A stretch of 64,000 nt of DNA. It comes from Candidatus Kryptobacter tengchongensis (GTDB lineage: Bacteria; Bacteroidota; Ignavibacteria; Kryptoniales; Kryptoniaceae). The position numbers were made by a program, and so were the translations under genes. The stretch's first letter is position 1, and each line of letters begins with the position of its first letter. Positions 19,311-29,075 of this stretch are shown piece after piece. The stretch spans positions 1 to 64,000 of the forward strand of contig FAON01000011.1 of assembly GCA_001485605.1 (NCBI GenBank). The letters run 5' to 3'. The notes under the pieces are model-generated. The model made no database searches and was not told the DNA's origin. It saw only the letters and a program-made list of their open reading frames with translations.

Positions 19311-20906
19311 ATGCGGATTAATCATCTCTTTTTGTTCTTTCTTTCTCTGATTCTCCTGTTAATGCACTCAAGCTGCAGAAAAGAAACAACAAAAAATTAT
19401 ATTGTCATAGGAAGCACAATTGATATTGATTCCTTTAACCCGTATTTAAGTACTTCGCTTTTTTCACAGGATTTGCTTGATAGGCTCTACCTTCGGCTTG
19501 CAATTGAGCAAGAAGATTACCGAACATTTACCCCACTTTTAGCAAAGCGATGGGAATGGTCAAAGGATTCAACACAAATAACATTTTATCTTCGCAACGA
19601 TGTTTATTGGACAGACGGGGTTAAAACAACTGCCTATGATGTTGAGTTCAGCTTTAAGGCAGCAACATCTCCAGAGGTTGCATGGTTGAACGCAGAAGAT
19701 ATAGTCAGAAACATTGAATCTGTTAAAGCGATAAATGAAACAATTTTGACAGTTAAATATCGCTATGTTTACCCATATCAATTGACCGACATAAACGATA
19801 TTTGGATAGTTCCAAAGCATGTTTATGAGAAAATTCCTTTTTCTGAATGGAGAAGGAATGGTTTTTTTGATGAGAATCCAGTGACAAATGGACCATACAA
19901 AGTTGCTCGTTGGGAAAGGGGGCAATTGATTGAACTTGTTAAAAATGAAAGATATTTTGACAAAGCTTACCCTAAAATTGGAAGAATTTTTATTAAGATT
20001 GTGCCAAATGAATCAAATTTGCTTCTTCAATTTTTAAATGGCGAAATTGATGTTTTGCCTTCAATTCCACCAGCAGTTGCAGAAAAATATGAAAACAATC
20101 CAGATATTAAATTTATAAAGTATCCATTTCTTGCTTATGAATACATCGGTTGGAATCAGAAAAACCCAATCTTTGCGGATAAAAGGGTTCGCCAAGCGTT
20201 ATCTTATGGGATCAATGTTGATGAGATAATTAAAGTTATACTTAAAGGAAATGCGGTTCGTTCAACCTCCCCATTTCCATCAATTTTTTGGGCTCACAAT
20301 GAAAAATTAAAGCCATATCCATATAACCCTGAAAAGGCAAAAAAACTTTTAGCTGAAGCTGGATGGAAAGATTCAAACGGCGATGGGATACTTGATAAAA
20401 TCATAGATAATAGAAAGGTTGACTTCAAATTCACTCTCATAACGAACGCAGAAAATCAAACGAGAAAAGAAGTTGCGACAGCAATTCAAAATGATTTATT
20501 AAAGCTTGGAATAAAGATGGAAATTCAAATTTTTGAATTCAACACATTTATGCGCCACATACTTAACAAAAATTTTGATGCTGTTTTATCCGGTTGGAGA
20601 GTGGCAACAAAACCAGACCTTGCAACTGTATTTCATACAGAGGCGATAAAATCTGGGCACAACATCGTCTCATATTCCAACCCACAGTTTGACAAGTTAA
20701 ACGATTCAGCTGCTGTTCTAAATAATCTTTCAAATGCAAAAGTTATATGGGATAAGGTTCAAGAAATAATTTATGAAGATCAACCTTATACTTTCCTCTA
20801 TGAACCCGTACGGATAAATGGTATAAGCAAGCGAATAAAGCCAGAGACAGTGCGAATGAATAGCATAAGTTTTCTTTATAACCTGCATGAGTGGGAATTA
20901 AAATAG
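19311..20906 (+). CDS. Peptide-type ABC transporter substrate-binding lipoprotein (SBP family 5)
   Basis: The 531-residue protein has a lipoprotein signal peptide ending at LMHSSC (C22). It follows the family 5 extracellular solute-binding pattern: DIDSFNPYLSTSLF, KRWEWSKDSTQITFYLR, DVYWTDGVKTTAYDVEFSF, VTNGPYKVARWERGQLIELVKN and VRQALSYGINVDEII. Members bind oligopeptides, dipeptides, nickel or sugars, and the ligand cannot be told here. It lies 17 nt after hprK and 10 nt before the first permease. In a diderm it would be tethered to the periplasmic side of a membrane. Confidence 0.88.
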   Translation: MRINHLFLFFLSLILLLMHSSCRKETTKNYIVIGSTIDIDSFNPYLSTSLFSQDLLDRLYLRLAIEQEDYRTFTPLLAKRWEWSKDSTQITFYLRNDVYWTDGVKTTAYDVEFSFKAATSPEVAWLNAEDIVRNIESVKAINETILTVKYRYVYPYQLTDINDIWIVPKHVYEKIPFSEWRRNGFFDENPVTNGPYKVARWERGQLIELVKNERYFDKAYPKIGRIFIKIVPNESNLLLQFLNGEIDVLPSIPPAVAEKYENNPDIKFIKYPFLAYEYIGWNQKNPIFADKRVRQALSYGINVDEIIKVILKGNAVRSTSPFPSIFWAHNEKLKPYPYNPEKAKKLLAEAGWKDSNGDGILDKIIDNRKVDFKFTLITNAENQTRKEVATAIQNDLLKLGIKMEIQIFEFNTFMRHILNKNFDAVLSGWRVATKPDLATVFHTEAIKSGHNIVSYSNPQFDKLNDSAAVLNNLSNAKVIWDKVQEIIYEDQPYTFLYEPVRINGISKRIKPETVRMNSISFLYNLHEWELK

Positions 20907-20916
20907 CATTGAAAAA

Positions 20917-21882
20917 ATGAGTTTTATTTTAAAGCGATTTGTAAATTCCATTTTCCTATCATTTGGGATTGCAACGGTTGTTTTTTTCCTGCTGAGAATC
21001 TTACCGTCCGCATCTTTCTCAGATGTCTATCTCAACCCCAGGCTATCTGAAGAAGCAATTCAAAAAATAAAATCAGCGTATGGGCTTGATAAACCTGTTT
21101 TAATCCAATTTTTGAATTGGCTTAAAGAAATCATCACTGGCAATTTTGGTTTTTCATTTATCTACCGCAAACCTGTTATAAACTGCATTGGCGAGGCTTT
21201 AACTTCAACGCTTATTGTCGGAATCCCAGCATTAATTTATAGTTTCAGTGTTGGAATTTTCGTAGGAATTCAATCTGCCAAAGCGCAGGGCAAATTGCTT
21301 GACCGCATCATGTATTCATTATTTCTTGTTTTATACTCAATTCCTTCCTTTTGGCTTGGGATAATTTTAATTCTTTTGTTCAGCTATACATTTAGAGTAT
21401 TTCCACCATCGGGGCTTCACTCTTTCAACTTTAGCGAGATGAGTTTCGTTGGGAAGATTTATGATACTGCTATTCATATATTTTTACCTGCATTTACTCT
21501 TGGGACTGCACCAATGGCAGCGATCGCAAGGTTTACAAGAAATATGATGTTAAGGGTTTTATCGCAAACATATATCAAAACCGCAAAAGCAAAGGGGCTT
21601 GATCAAAAAACAATTTTTTACAAACACATTTTACCAAACGCACTTTTACCGGTAATAACTCTATTTGGGCTTTATCTTCCACTTTTCTTTGCGGGTTCAA
21701 TTGTAGTGGAAGAAATTTTTTCAATTCCAGGGATTGGTAAATTGACCGTTGATTCAATTTTTCAGCGAGATTATCCGCTAACGGTGGGGATAACACTTTT
21801 CGTTTCATTTATTGTGATTATTGGAAATTTAATCTCGGATATTCTCTACTCAATTTTTGACCCAAGGATAAGGTTAAAATGA
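20917..21882 (+). CDS. ABC transporter permease, DppB/OppB type
   Basis: The 321-residue inner-membrane permease has about six TM helices. The N-terminus FILKRFVNSIFLSFGIATVVFFLLR is typical, followed by the periplasmic loop (GLDKPVLIQFLNWLKEII) and the conserved cytoplasmic EAA-like loop (RNMMLRVLSQTYIKTAKAKGLD, about 209-230). The ending is GNLISDILYSIFDPRIRLK. It pairs with the next permease (4-nt overlap) and the upstream binding lipoprotein. There is no linked ATPase gene. Confidence 0.92.
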   Translation: MSFILKRFVNSIFLSFGIATVVFFLLRILPSASFSDVYLNPRLSEEAIQKIKSAYGLDKPVLIQFLNWLKEIITGNFGFSFIYRKPVINCIGEALTSTLIVGIPALIYSFSVGIFVGIQSAKAQGKLLDRIMYSLFLVLYSIPSFWLGIILILLFSYTFRVFPPSGLHSFNFSEMSFVGKIYDTAIHIFLPAFTLGTAPMAAIARFTRNMMLRVLSQTYIKTAKAKGLDQKTIFYKHILPNALLPVITLFGLYLPLFFAGSIVVEEIFSIPGIGKLTVDSIFQRDYPLTVGITLFVSFIVIIGNLISDILYSIFDPRIRLK

Positions 21883-22808
21883 AAAAACGAAAGAAGATAT
21901 TTTTAATTGCTATTTCAATTACTCTATACCTAAGCTTCGCTGATGTGATAGTTCCATTTGACCCAATCATTTCGCTTGATAGGGAAAATCTTTCCGCCCT
22001 TCCACCATTTTCAAAAGCTTATGAACTGAGACTTGATGACGGAAGTAAAATTATTGTGCTTGACTACAGGATTTACGACGGATTCATTTACTATGAGCAA
22101 AAATTTCTTTCTGGGAAAATCAAACTTGAAAGATTAAAAAGCATCCGAACGCTTTTCTTTATCTTTGGCACCGATAACCTCGGACGGGATGTTTTCAGCA
22201 GGACAATTTACGGGGGCAAATTCTCACTCATAATTGGGATTCTCTCATCATTTCTCGCTTTTTTAATTGGTGTTTCAGTCGGGTCTGTAGCTGGATATTT
22301 TAGGGGTATAATTGATAAAATTTTAATGAGAGCAACGGATGTTTTTCTTGCCTTTCCAAAGCTATTCCTTGTTCTCGTTCTCATTGCTTTTATGGGAAAT
22401 CAGACAATTTTTTCGCTTATAATAATACTTTCGCTCCTTAATTGGATGGGAATTGCACGACTTGTAAGAGCAGAGTTTTTGAGGTTAAAAGAAATGGAAT
22501 TCGTTCTTGCGGTTGAATCAATTGGTTTGCCAAGATTGAGGATAGCAATAAAACACATACTTCCAAATGCAATTTTACCTGCATTGATAAGCATTCCGCT
22601 TATAACCGCTGATATTATATTAACTGAATCAATTTTAAGTTTTCTTGGTTTTGGAATTCAACCGCCGACTCCAACCTGGGGTAATATGATAAGCGAAGCT
22701 GAAAAGAGTTTAATTTCAACCTGGTGGTTGCCGATTTTCCCTGGAATCTTAATTTCTACAACTGTTTTGATGATGAATTGGATTTCAGACATAGGTAGCG
22801 AAACCTGA
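21879..22808 (+). CDS. ABC transporter permease, DppC/OppC type, with divergent C-terminus
   Basis: The 309-residue partner permease has TM1 at ~8-25, a periplasmic segment (~27-95) and GTDNLGRDVFSRTIYGG (~103-119), which is diagnostic for DppC/OppC. The EAA loop is ARLVRAEFLRLKEMEFVLAVESIGL. Relatives end with a motif like GDGLRDALDPR after the last TM, but here the protein stops at NWISDIGSET. Reading the other two frames past the stop did not recover the missing motif, so this looks like divergence rather than a simple frameshift. gatB follows after 64 nt, and no OppD/OppF-type ATPase is present. Confidence 0.88.
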   Translation: MKKRKKIFLIAISITLYLSFADVIVPFDPIISLDRENLSALPPFSKAYELRLDDGSKIIVLDYRIYDGFIYYEQKFLSGKIKLERLKSIRTLFFIFGTDNLGRDVFSRTIYGGKFSLIIGILSSFLAFLIGVSVGSVAGYFRGIIDKILMRATDVFLAFPKLFLVLVLIAFMGNQTIFSLIIILSLLNWMGIARLVRAEFLRLKEMEFVLAVESIGLPRLRIAIKHILPNAILPALISIPLITADIILTESILSFLGFGIQPPTPTWGNMISEAEKSLISTWWLPIFPGILISTTVLMMNWISDIGSET

Positions 22809-22872
22809 GCACATCTTGTTTTATTCCGCCAAATTTTTTAACTTCTAAAAAAAGAAACCAATCTTAATTCCT

Positions 22873-24333
22873 ATGTTTGGCGATAAATATGAAGCAGTTA
22901 TTGGTCTTGAGGTTCATGCCCAGCTGTTAACAAATTCAAAAGCCTTTTGCGGTTGTTCAACAAAGTTTGGACTTCCTCCAAATTCAAATGTCTGCCCTGT
23001 TTGCCTTGGAATGCCGGGTACTTTGCCTGTCTTGAATAAAAAAGTTGTTGAATTTGCAATTAAGCTTGGTCTCGCCACACATTGTAAAATTAGAACCTAT
23101 TCAATTTTTGCAAGGAAAAATTATTTTTATCCAGACCTTCCCAAAGGTTACCAAATATCTCAGTATGAAGAACCAATTTGCTATGACGGCTATGTTGAAA
23201 TTGAACTTAAAAACGGCGAGAAGAAAAAAATTAGATTAAGAAGAATTCACATGGAAGAAGATGCAGGCAAATCAATTCACGATCAGGATATTGATACGCT
23301 AATTGATATAAACAGGTGTGGTGTCCCACTTCTTGAGATAGTGACAGAACCAGATATAAGAACCCCACAGGAAGCTGCACTTTACTTAACAAAAATAAGA
23401 CAGCTCGTTCAGTATCTTGATATCTGCGATGGTAATATGGAAGAAGGCTCATTAAGATGTGATGCAAATGTATCAGTCAGATTAAAAGGTGAAACAAGGC
23501 TTGGGACGAAAACAGAGGTTAAAAATATGAACTCAATTAAAAATGTTGAAAAAGCGCTTGAATATGAGATAAACCGTCAGATTCAAATTCTTGAAAATGG
23601 TGGGACAATTGTCCAGGAAACATTGTTGTGGGATGCCGTAGCTGGTATCGTAAGACCTATGCGTTCAAAAGAAGAAGCACATGATTACAGATATTTTCCA
23701 GAACCAGACCTTGTCCCAGTGGTTGTATCTGAAGAATGGATAGAAGAAATTAAAAAATCGCTACCCGAGCTCCCCGAGGAAAAAAGAGATAGATTCATAA
23801 AACAATACGGCTTGCCAAAGTATGACGCCGAGGTTTTAACCTCTTCAAAAGCGCTTGCTGAATATTACGAGCAATGCGTGAAATTCACCGACGATTACAA
23901 ATCCGCAAGTAACTGGATAATGGTTGAGGTTTTGAGAATCTTAAATGACAAACAAATTGAGATAAGCGATTTTAAAGTTAAACCAGAGTTTCTCGCAAGA
24001 TTAATTAACCTTGTAAATGAGGGCAAAATCAATCAAACTACGGCAAAGAAAATTCTTGAAGAAATATCTGAAACCGGTGAGGATCCAGAGTCGCTCATAG
24101 AGAGAAAGGGACTTGCCCAGATAAGCGATGAGAAATTTATTGAGGAGGCTGTGCTGAAAGTTCTTGAAGATAACAAAGAAAATGTTGAGAGATATTTCGC
24201 TGGGAAAGATAAATTATTTGGTTATTTTGTTGGTGAAGTGATGAAATTGACAAAAGGCAAAGCAAATCCGAAAATTGTGAATGAAATTTTGAGAAAGAAG
24301 CTTGAGGAAATGAGGGAAAAAGTTAGTGGATGA
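22873..24333 (+). CDS. gatB: Asp-tRNA(Asn)/Glu-tRNA(Gln) amidotransferase subunit B
   Basis: The 486-residue GatB transfers ammonia to misacylated tRNA. Features are [15 protein letters not shown] (4-18), a zinc-binding CGCST[10 protein letters not shown] set (~30-48), [19 protein letters not shown] (~76-94), [14 protein letters not shown] and the C-terminal GatB/YqeY helical domain (~345-486). It is full length. gatA and gatC are not in the window, so the subunit genes are split. The gene is monocistronic here: a strong hairpin follows it, and the ABC permease gene precedes it by 64 nt. Confidence 0.97.
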   Translation: MFGDKYEAVIGLEVHAQLLTNSKAFCGCSTKFGLPPNSNVCPVCLGMPGTLPVLNKKVVEFAIKLGLATHCKIRTYSIFARKNYFYPDLPKGYQISQYEEPICYDGYVEIELKNGEKKKIRLRRIHMEEDAGKSIHDQDIDTLIDINRCGVPLLEIVTEPDIRTPQEAALYLTKIRQLVQYLDICDGNMEEGSLRCDANVSVRLKGETRLGTKTEVKNMNSIKNVEKALEYEINRQIQILENGGTIVQETLLWDAVAGIVRPMRSKEEAHDYRYFPEPDLVPVVVSEEWIEEIKKSLPELPEEKRDRFIKQYGLPKYDAEVLTSSKALAEYYEQCVKFTDDYKSASNWIMVEVLRILNDKQIEISDFKVKPEFLARLINLVNEGKINQTTAKKILEEISETGEDPESLIERKGLAQISDEKFIEEAVLKVLEDNKENVERYFAGKDKLFGYFVGEVMKLTKGKANPKIVNEILRKKLEEMREKVSG

Positions 24334-24407
24334 AAATTTTTTGGTGAGGAAGTTGCGTTTGCTTTGGAAATTTATTATTATTGTATTGGCATTAAAATTT
24401 CCCCACA

Positions 24408-24480
24408 CCCTGGGTTAATCCCCGCCCAGGGAATCCCACTGCGGTGAGTGGGTCCCTCCCCCGCCCCTCACCGCTTTTTT
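24408..24480 (+). terminator. GC-rich double hairpin with terminator after gatB
   Basis: Within an AT-rich genome this stretch is strikingly GC-rich. Hairpin 1 is CCCTGGG/CCCAGGG (24408-24414 with 24425-24431). Hairpin 2 is GCGGTGAG/CTCACCGC (24441-24448 with 24467-24474) followed by TTTTTT, a Rho-independent terminator shape with a long 18-nt loop. A third stem CCCAC/GTGGG (24435-24439 with 24448-24452) would overlap the 5' arm of hairpin 2. It closes gatB and lies 77 nt before the next start. Confidence 0.7.
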
Positions 24481-24556
24481 ATTTTTGATGAAACATTTAA
24501 TCTCTATACGACGACTAAAAAGAAAAAGTTCTATCTCAAACAAACGGAGGCAGGAA

Positions 24557-27500
24557 ATGAGAAAGAAAATATTTCTTCTTTTCGTTTTACCTGTTTTAAT
24601 CCTAGCTCAACAACAGACAAAGCCAGTTGAAGGTTTAAGAGACAACCCTCCTAAAGTTTTCGCTCTCACAAATGTTAAAATCTTCCAATCGCCAGGGAAA
24701 ACAATTGAAAAAGGGACAGTTATTATAAGAAATGGGTTGATTGAATCAGTTGGTGTAAATGTTCAAATACCGCCGGATGCACAAGTAATTGATCTTTCAG
24801 GGAAGGTGGTTTACCCTGGATTCATTGATCTTTACACAAATTATGGTATGCCAAAGCAAAGAGAACGAACACAAACGGAAGGAGGTCAAGCTGAAACACC
24901 TCAATCTCGGGAAGTTAAAAAAGGCGCCGACAATTGGAATCCAAATGTGCTTTCACACAAACTTGCTGTTAATGAATTTACGCCAGATCCAAAAGAAGCT
25001 GAAAAATTAAGGTCACAGGGTTTTACAGTTGTGCTTTCAATCCCAAATGAAGGAATTTTCAAGGGGAAAAGCGCTCTTGTAACTTTATCAGAAGGTAAAG
25101 CACCGAATGATATTATAATTAAACCCATCGTTGCACATCATATTGCTTTCATCCGTGGTTTCGGAAGAGATATTTATCCAAATTCATTAATGGGGAACAT
25201 TGCTTTAATTCGTCAAACATTCCTTGATGCACAATGGTATGCCTCAGCGTGGGATGCGTTTTCAAAAAATCCATCTATTCAAAGACCAGAGATAAATTCT
25301 TCGCTTGAAGCCTTGTTGGGCGCATTGAAAGGTGAACCAGTTACATTTGAAACAAATGATGAGCTTGATTTTTTAAGATGCGCAAAAATTGCAAAGGAAT
25401 TCTCTCTTAATGCCTTGATGGTGGGAAGCGGTTATGAATATCGCAGAGCAGAAGCGATAAAAAATACAGGTTTCCCAGTAATTCTACCACTCAATTTCCC
25501 CAAACCGCCAGATGTTGAAAATCCAGATGACGCTGATAACATTGACCTCAGAACTTTAAAACATTGGTATAATGCTCCTGAAAATCCCAAAAAATTATAT
25601 GAGGCTGGGGTAACATTTGCATTTACAACATATCGTCTTGAAAATCCATCTGAATTCCTGCAAAGGGTTCGTGAGGCAGTAGAAAGAGGACTACCTGAAG
25701 ATGTCGCCCTCTCAGCTTTAACAGTTACACCTGCAAAACTTATCGGACTTGACAAACTTCTTGGAACAGTTGAACCTGGAAAAATGGCAAACCTCGTTAT
25801 CACCGACAAAAATATATTTGATGAAGATGCAAAGATTCTCCAAGTATGGATTGATGGGGAAAAATATGATGTTGAAGGTCTACCTGAATTTGATCCAAGA
25901 GGTGAATGGAAAGCTCAACTTAACAATGATACATTTAGCCTCAATATAGCCGGGCAACTTAAAAATCTCAGAGGAAGAATTAGGAAAGGAGATAAATCAG
26001 TTAACTTAATCAGAGTTGGTTTGTTTGATAATAACTTGACCATTGCTTTTAATGGTGATTCCATTGGGATGAGCGGAGTTATAAGAATTTCTGCTTTTGT
26101 AAAAAAGAAGGAAATTGAAGGTTATGCGGAACTTTTAAGTGGTGAGAGATTAATTTTCAAAGCCGTAAAAGTTTCTGAGCCAAGAGACGAAACACCCCGG
26201 AGAACCAAAAAGGTGAGGTTTGAACCTTTACCCATTGTTTATCCCGACGGAGCATTTGGTTTCTTAAAACAACCAGAGCAACCCGAATACATTTTGGTTA
26301 AAAATGCAACTATTTGGACATGTTCAAAATCTGGCAAACTTGAAAACGCAGATATGCTCATCCGTCGTGGGATAATTGAAAGAATTGGGAAAAACATTGA
26401 GCCACCAAAAGGGGCAGTTGTAATTGACGCCACTGGAAAACATGTAACCCCAGGAATAATTGATGCCCATTCTCACACTGCCATAAGTGGAGGAGTTAAT
26501 GAATCAACACAAGCAATAACTGCCGAAGTAAGAATTCAAGATGTAATAAACAGTGACGACATAAACATATACCGTCAACTTGCTGGCGGGGTTACAACTG
26601 CAAATCTCCTGCATGGCTCCGCAAATCCAATTGGTGGTCAGAATGCAGTCGTAAAATATAGATGGGGCTCACTGCCAGATGAACTTATTTTCAAAGAAGC
26701 TCCAGCAGGGATTAAGTTTGCGCTTGGAGAAAATGTAAAACAAAGCAACTGGGGCGATAGATACACAACAAGATATCCACAAACGAGAATGGGAGTTGAA
26801 CAAATCATAAGAGACGCTTTCAAATCAGCACTTGATTATGAGAGGGCATGGAATACCTATAGAGAAGAAAGCAAGAGAAAAATTTTAATTCCTCCAAGAA
26901 GAGACCTTCAAACTGAAGCACTTCTTGAAATCCTTAAAGGGCAACGTCTCGTTCATGCTCACTCTTACAGGCAGGATGAAATCCTTATGCTTTTGAGGGT
27001 TGCGGAAGATTTCGGTTTCAGAATCGCAACATTACAACATGTTCTTGAAGGATATAAAATAGCAGAAGCAATCGCAAAACATGGTGCAGGCGCCTCAACA
27101 TTTAGCGATTGGTGGGCGTATAAATTTGAAGTCTACGACGCAATCCCACATAACGGGGCTTTAATGGAAAAAGTCGGGGTAATTACATCTTTTAACTCTG
27201 ACAGCGATGAACTCGCACGAAGGTTAAATCTTGAAGCTGCTAAAGCTATCAAATATGGCGGGCTAAGCGAAGAAGAGGCACTAAAACTTGTCACGATAAA
27301 TCCAGCAAAACAGTTACGAATTGATAAATATGTTGGTTCACTTGAACCCGGGAAACATGCTGATTTTGTAATTTGGAGTGGAAATCCCCTTTCAACTTAT
27401 ACAATTTGCGAACAGACATGGATTGAAGGAAGAAAATACTTTGATAGAAATGAAGATTTGAAAATGCGAGAGGAGGCAAAAAAATTAAAAAACTTTATAA

Positions 27501-27568
27501 TTCAGAAAATTCTTGAGGTGAAATCAGCCGCAAGACCTCAGCCACAATTCACAACACAAGCAAACTAA
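24557..27568 (+). CDS. Exported tandem amidohydrolase: inactive-looking N-domain plus metal-site-bearing C-domain
   Basis: The protein (1003 aa) starts at ATG 24557, where GGAGG (24546-24550) and a signal peptide (RKKIFLLFVLPVLILAQQQ) fix the start; an upstream ATG at 24485 adds a charged, non-signal leader. Two amidohydrolase (imidazolonepropionase-like) domains are fused. The first (~30-440) has YPGFIDLYTNYG where active enzymes have DxHxH, and no visible metal ligands. The second (~580-990) has PGIIDAHSHTAISGG, HAHSYRQDE, LQHVLEGYK and SFNSDSDE, a full ligand set. It probably hydrolyses a cyclic amide or peptide-like bond in the periplasm; the substrate is unknown. The next gene encodes a third such domain 18 nt later. 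Confidence 0.85.
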   Translation: MRKKIFLLFVLPVLILAQQQTKPVEGLRDNPPKVFALTNVKIFQSPGKTIEKGTVIIRNGLIESVGVNVQIPPDAQVIDLSGKVVYPGFIDLYTNYGMPKQRERTQTEGGQAETPQSREVKKGADNWNPNVLSHKLAVNEFTPDPKEAEKLRSQGFTVVLSIPNEGIFKGKSALVTLSEGKAPNDIIIKPIVAHHIAFIRGFGRDIYPNSLMGNIALIRQTFLDAQWYASAWDAFSKNPSIQRPEINSSLEALLGALKGEPVTFETNDELDFLRCAKIAKEFSLNALMVGSGYEYRRAEAIKNTGFPVILPLNFPKPPDVENPDDADNIDLRTLKHWYNAPENPKKLYEAGVTFAFTTYRLENPSEFLQRVREAVERGLPEDVALSALTVTPAKLIGLDKLLGTVEPGKMANLVITDKNIFDEDAKILQVWIDGEKYDVEGLPEFDPRGEWKAQLNNDTFSLNIAGQLKNLRGRIRKGDKSVNLIRVGLFDNNLTIAFNGDSIGMSGVIRISAFVKKKEIEGYAELLSGERLIFKAVKVSEPRDETPRRTKKVRFEPLPIVYPDGAFGFLKQPEQPEYILVKNATIWTCSKSGKLENADMLIRRGIIERIGKNIEPPKGAVVIDATGKHVTPGIIDAHSHTAISGGVNESTQAITAEVRIQDVINSDDINIYRQLAGGVTTANLLHGSANPIGGQNAVVKYRWGSLPDELIFKEAPAGIKFALGENVKQSNWGDRYTTRYPQTRMGVEQIIRDAFKSALDYERAWNTYREESKRKILIPPRRDLQTEALLEILKGQRLVHAHSYRQDEILMLLRVAEDFGFRIATLQHVLEGYKIAEAIAKHGAGASTFSDWWAYKFEVYDAIPHNGALMEKVGVITSFNSDSDELARRLNLEAAKAIKYGGLSEEEALKLVTINPAKQLRIDKYVGSLEPGKHADFVIWSGNPLSTYTICEQTWIEGRKYFDRNEDLKMREEAKKLKNFIIQKILEVKSAARPQPQFTTQAN

Positions 27569-27586
27569 AACAAGGAGGTGTAAAAA

Positions 27587-28921
27587 ATGAAAGCAAAGTT
27601 TATATACACTTGGATTTTAATACTTGTGCTCGTTTTAAGTTTAAAAGCCTCTGATATAATTCCAGGCAAACCACAAAACAAACCAATAGCTCTTATCGGT
27701 GGAACCATTCACACAATTACAAATGGGACAATTGAAGGTGGTATAGTTCTATTTGACAAGGGTAAGATTGTTGCTGTTGGAAAAAATGTTAATATCCCAA
27801 AAGATGCCGAGATAATTGATATAAGCGGGAAACATGTCTATCCTGGATTGATTAACGCTTTTACAACGATTGGCTTGGTGGAGATTGGCGCTGTCAGAGC
27901 AACCCGTGATGTCACAGAAGTTGGTCTTATAAATCCAAATGTTCGTGCTGAAATTGCTTTTAATCCCGATAGCGAACATCCACCCGTGACACGCTCAAAT
28001 GGTATAACAACTGTCCTCGTTGTCCCAACTGGCGAACTTATCGCTGGTCAATCCGCGCTGATGATGCTTGATGGATGGACTTGGGAAGAGATGACTTTAA
28101 AAGCTCCCGTTGGGCTACATATTTATTGGCCAAGAATGGTGCAACCCTCTGGACCCGGGTTTGCACTCGCAAGACGAAGCCCTGAGGAAATAAGAAAAGA
28201 AGTAGAAAAAAGACTTCAATTAATTCGTGAAACATTTCAAAAGGCGAGGGCATATAAAAAAGCAAAAGAATCAGAAACACAAAAAGGCATTCCCTATCAT
28301 GATACTGATTTAAAATATGAAGCTATGATCCCGGTGCTTGAGGGTAAAGTGCCCGTTTTCATTCACGCAAACTCATCAAAAGAAATTTTATCTGCGGTTG
28401 AATGGGCAGAAAGCGAAGGGCTTAAAATTGTCATTGTTGGTGGAAATGATGCCTGGAAAATCGCGGATGTTTTGAAAGCAAAAAATATACCTATCATACT
28501 CACAAACATTCACAGATTACCCTCAAAAACAGATTCCGAATATGATGAACCATTTACCGTTGCTTATAAACTTTACAAAGCTGGTGTCAAGTTCTGCATT
28601 GCTGGTGAAGGTGGTTATTACAACGAGAGAAATCTCCCATATCAAGCTGCAACATGTGTGGCGTTTGGTCTCCCAAAAGAAGAAGCTTTAAAAGCTATAA
28701 CAATATATCCAGCTGAAATCCTTGGTGTTGCCGATAAAGTTGGCTCAATTGAGCCTGGAAAAGATGCAACACTTATCGTCACAACTGGAGATCCGCTTGA
28801 AATTCCAACACAGGTAATTTATGAATTTATTCAAGGGAGAAAGGTTGACCTTTCAAACCGACAAGTTAAACTTTATGAAAAATATGTTGAAAAATACCGC
28901 CGTCTTGAATTGCTAAAGTAA
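27587..28921 (+). CDS. Exported amidohydrolase-like protein lacking the metal-binding motif
   Basis: The 444-residue protein has a signal peptide (1-22) and a strong Shine-Dalgarno (AAGGAGGTG). The amidohydrolase framework is clear: ALIGGTIHTITNGTIEGG, KHVYPGLINAFTTIG, GVADKVGSIEPGKDATLIVTTGDP. The HxH pair is replaced by NAFTT, and the last-strand Asp region reads AGEGGYYNER, so the normal zinc ligands are missing. It resembles the N-terminal, ligand-free half of the preceding 1003-aa protein. The likely reading is a structural or regulatory partner in a complex with it. This inference is from co-location and missing residues. A terminator follows at 28941. Confidence 0.8.
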   Translation: MKAKFIYTWILILVLVLSLKASDIIPGKPQNKPIALIGGTIHTITNGTIEGGIVLFDKGKIVAVGKNVNIPKDAEIIDISGKHVYPGLINAFTTIGLVEIGAVRATRDVTEVGLINPNVRAEIAFNPDSEHPPVTRSNGITTVLVVPTGELIAGQSALMMLDGWTWEEMTLKAPVGLHIYWPRMVQPSGPGFALARRSPEEIRKEVEKRLQLIRETFQKARAYKKAKESETQKGIPYHDTDLKYEAMIPVLEGKVPVFIHANSSKEILSAVEWAESEGLKIVIVGGNDAWKIADVLKAKNIPIILTNIHRLPSKTDSEYDEPFTVAYKLYKAGVKFCIAGEGGYYNERNLPYQAATCVAFGLPKEEALKAITIYPAEILGVADKVGSIEPGKDATLIVTTGDPLEIPTQVIYEFIQGRKVDLSNRQVKLYEKYVEKYRRLELLK

Positions 28922-28940
28922 ATCTAAACTGAAACTTTAT

Positions 28941-28976
28941 AAGCCCCTGAACATTTTAAGTTCAGGGGCTTTTTTG
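28941..28976 (+). terminator. Rho-independent terminator after amidohydrolase operon
   Basis: An 11-bp perfect stem (AAGCCCCTGAA / TTCAGGGGCTT, 28941-28951 with 28961-28971) with a 9-nt loop is followed by TTTTTT. It lies 20 nt past the stop of the 444-aa gene. Confidence 0.92.
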
Positions 28977-29075
28977 TTTTCACCTGAAGTTTTAAACCTC
29001 AAAGTTTCAATGCGCTCTTGATTAATGGGAAAATAATCCGTAAAATTTATTCAAAATCTAAAAACAAAACCACTT

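Noticed and set aside
22790-22872. Frameshift at the end of the second ABC permease
   Set aside because: Neither alternative frame past the stop yields the missing DALDPR-like ending, so I kept it as divergence.
24408-24480. SRP or 6S RNA
   Set aside because: No SRP apical-loop motif or 6S bubble was seen on either strand; the T-run makes a terminator the better explanation.
24485-24556. Upstream start for the 1003-aa amidohydrolase
   Set aside because: The 24-residue leader is basic and would bury the signal peptide. The GGAGG before ATG 24557 fits the real start.
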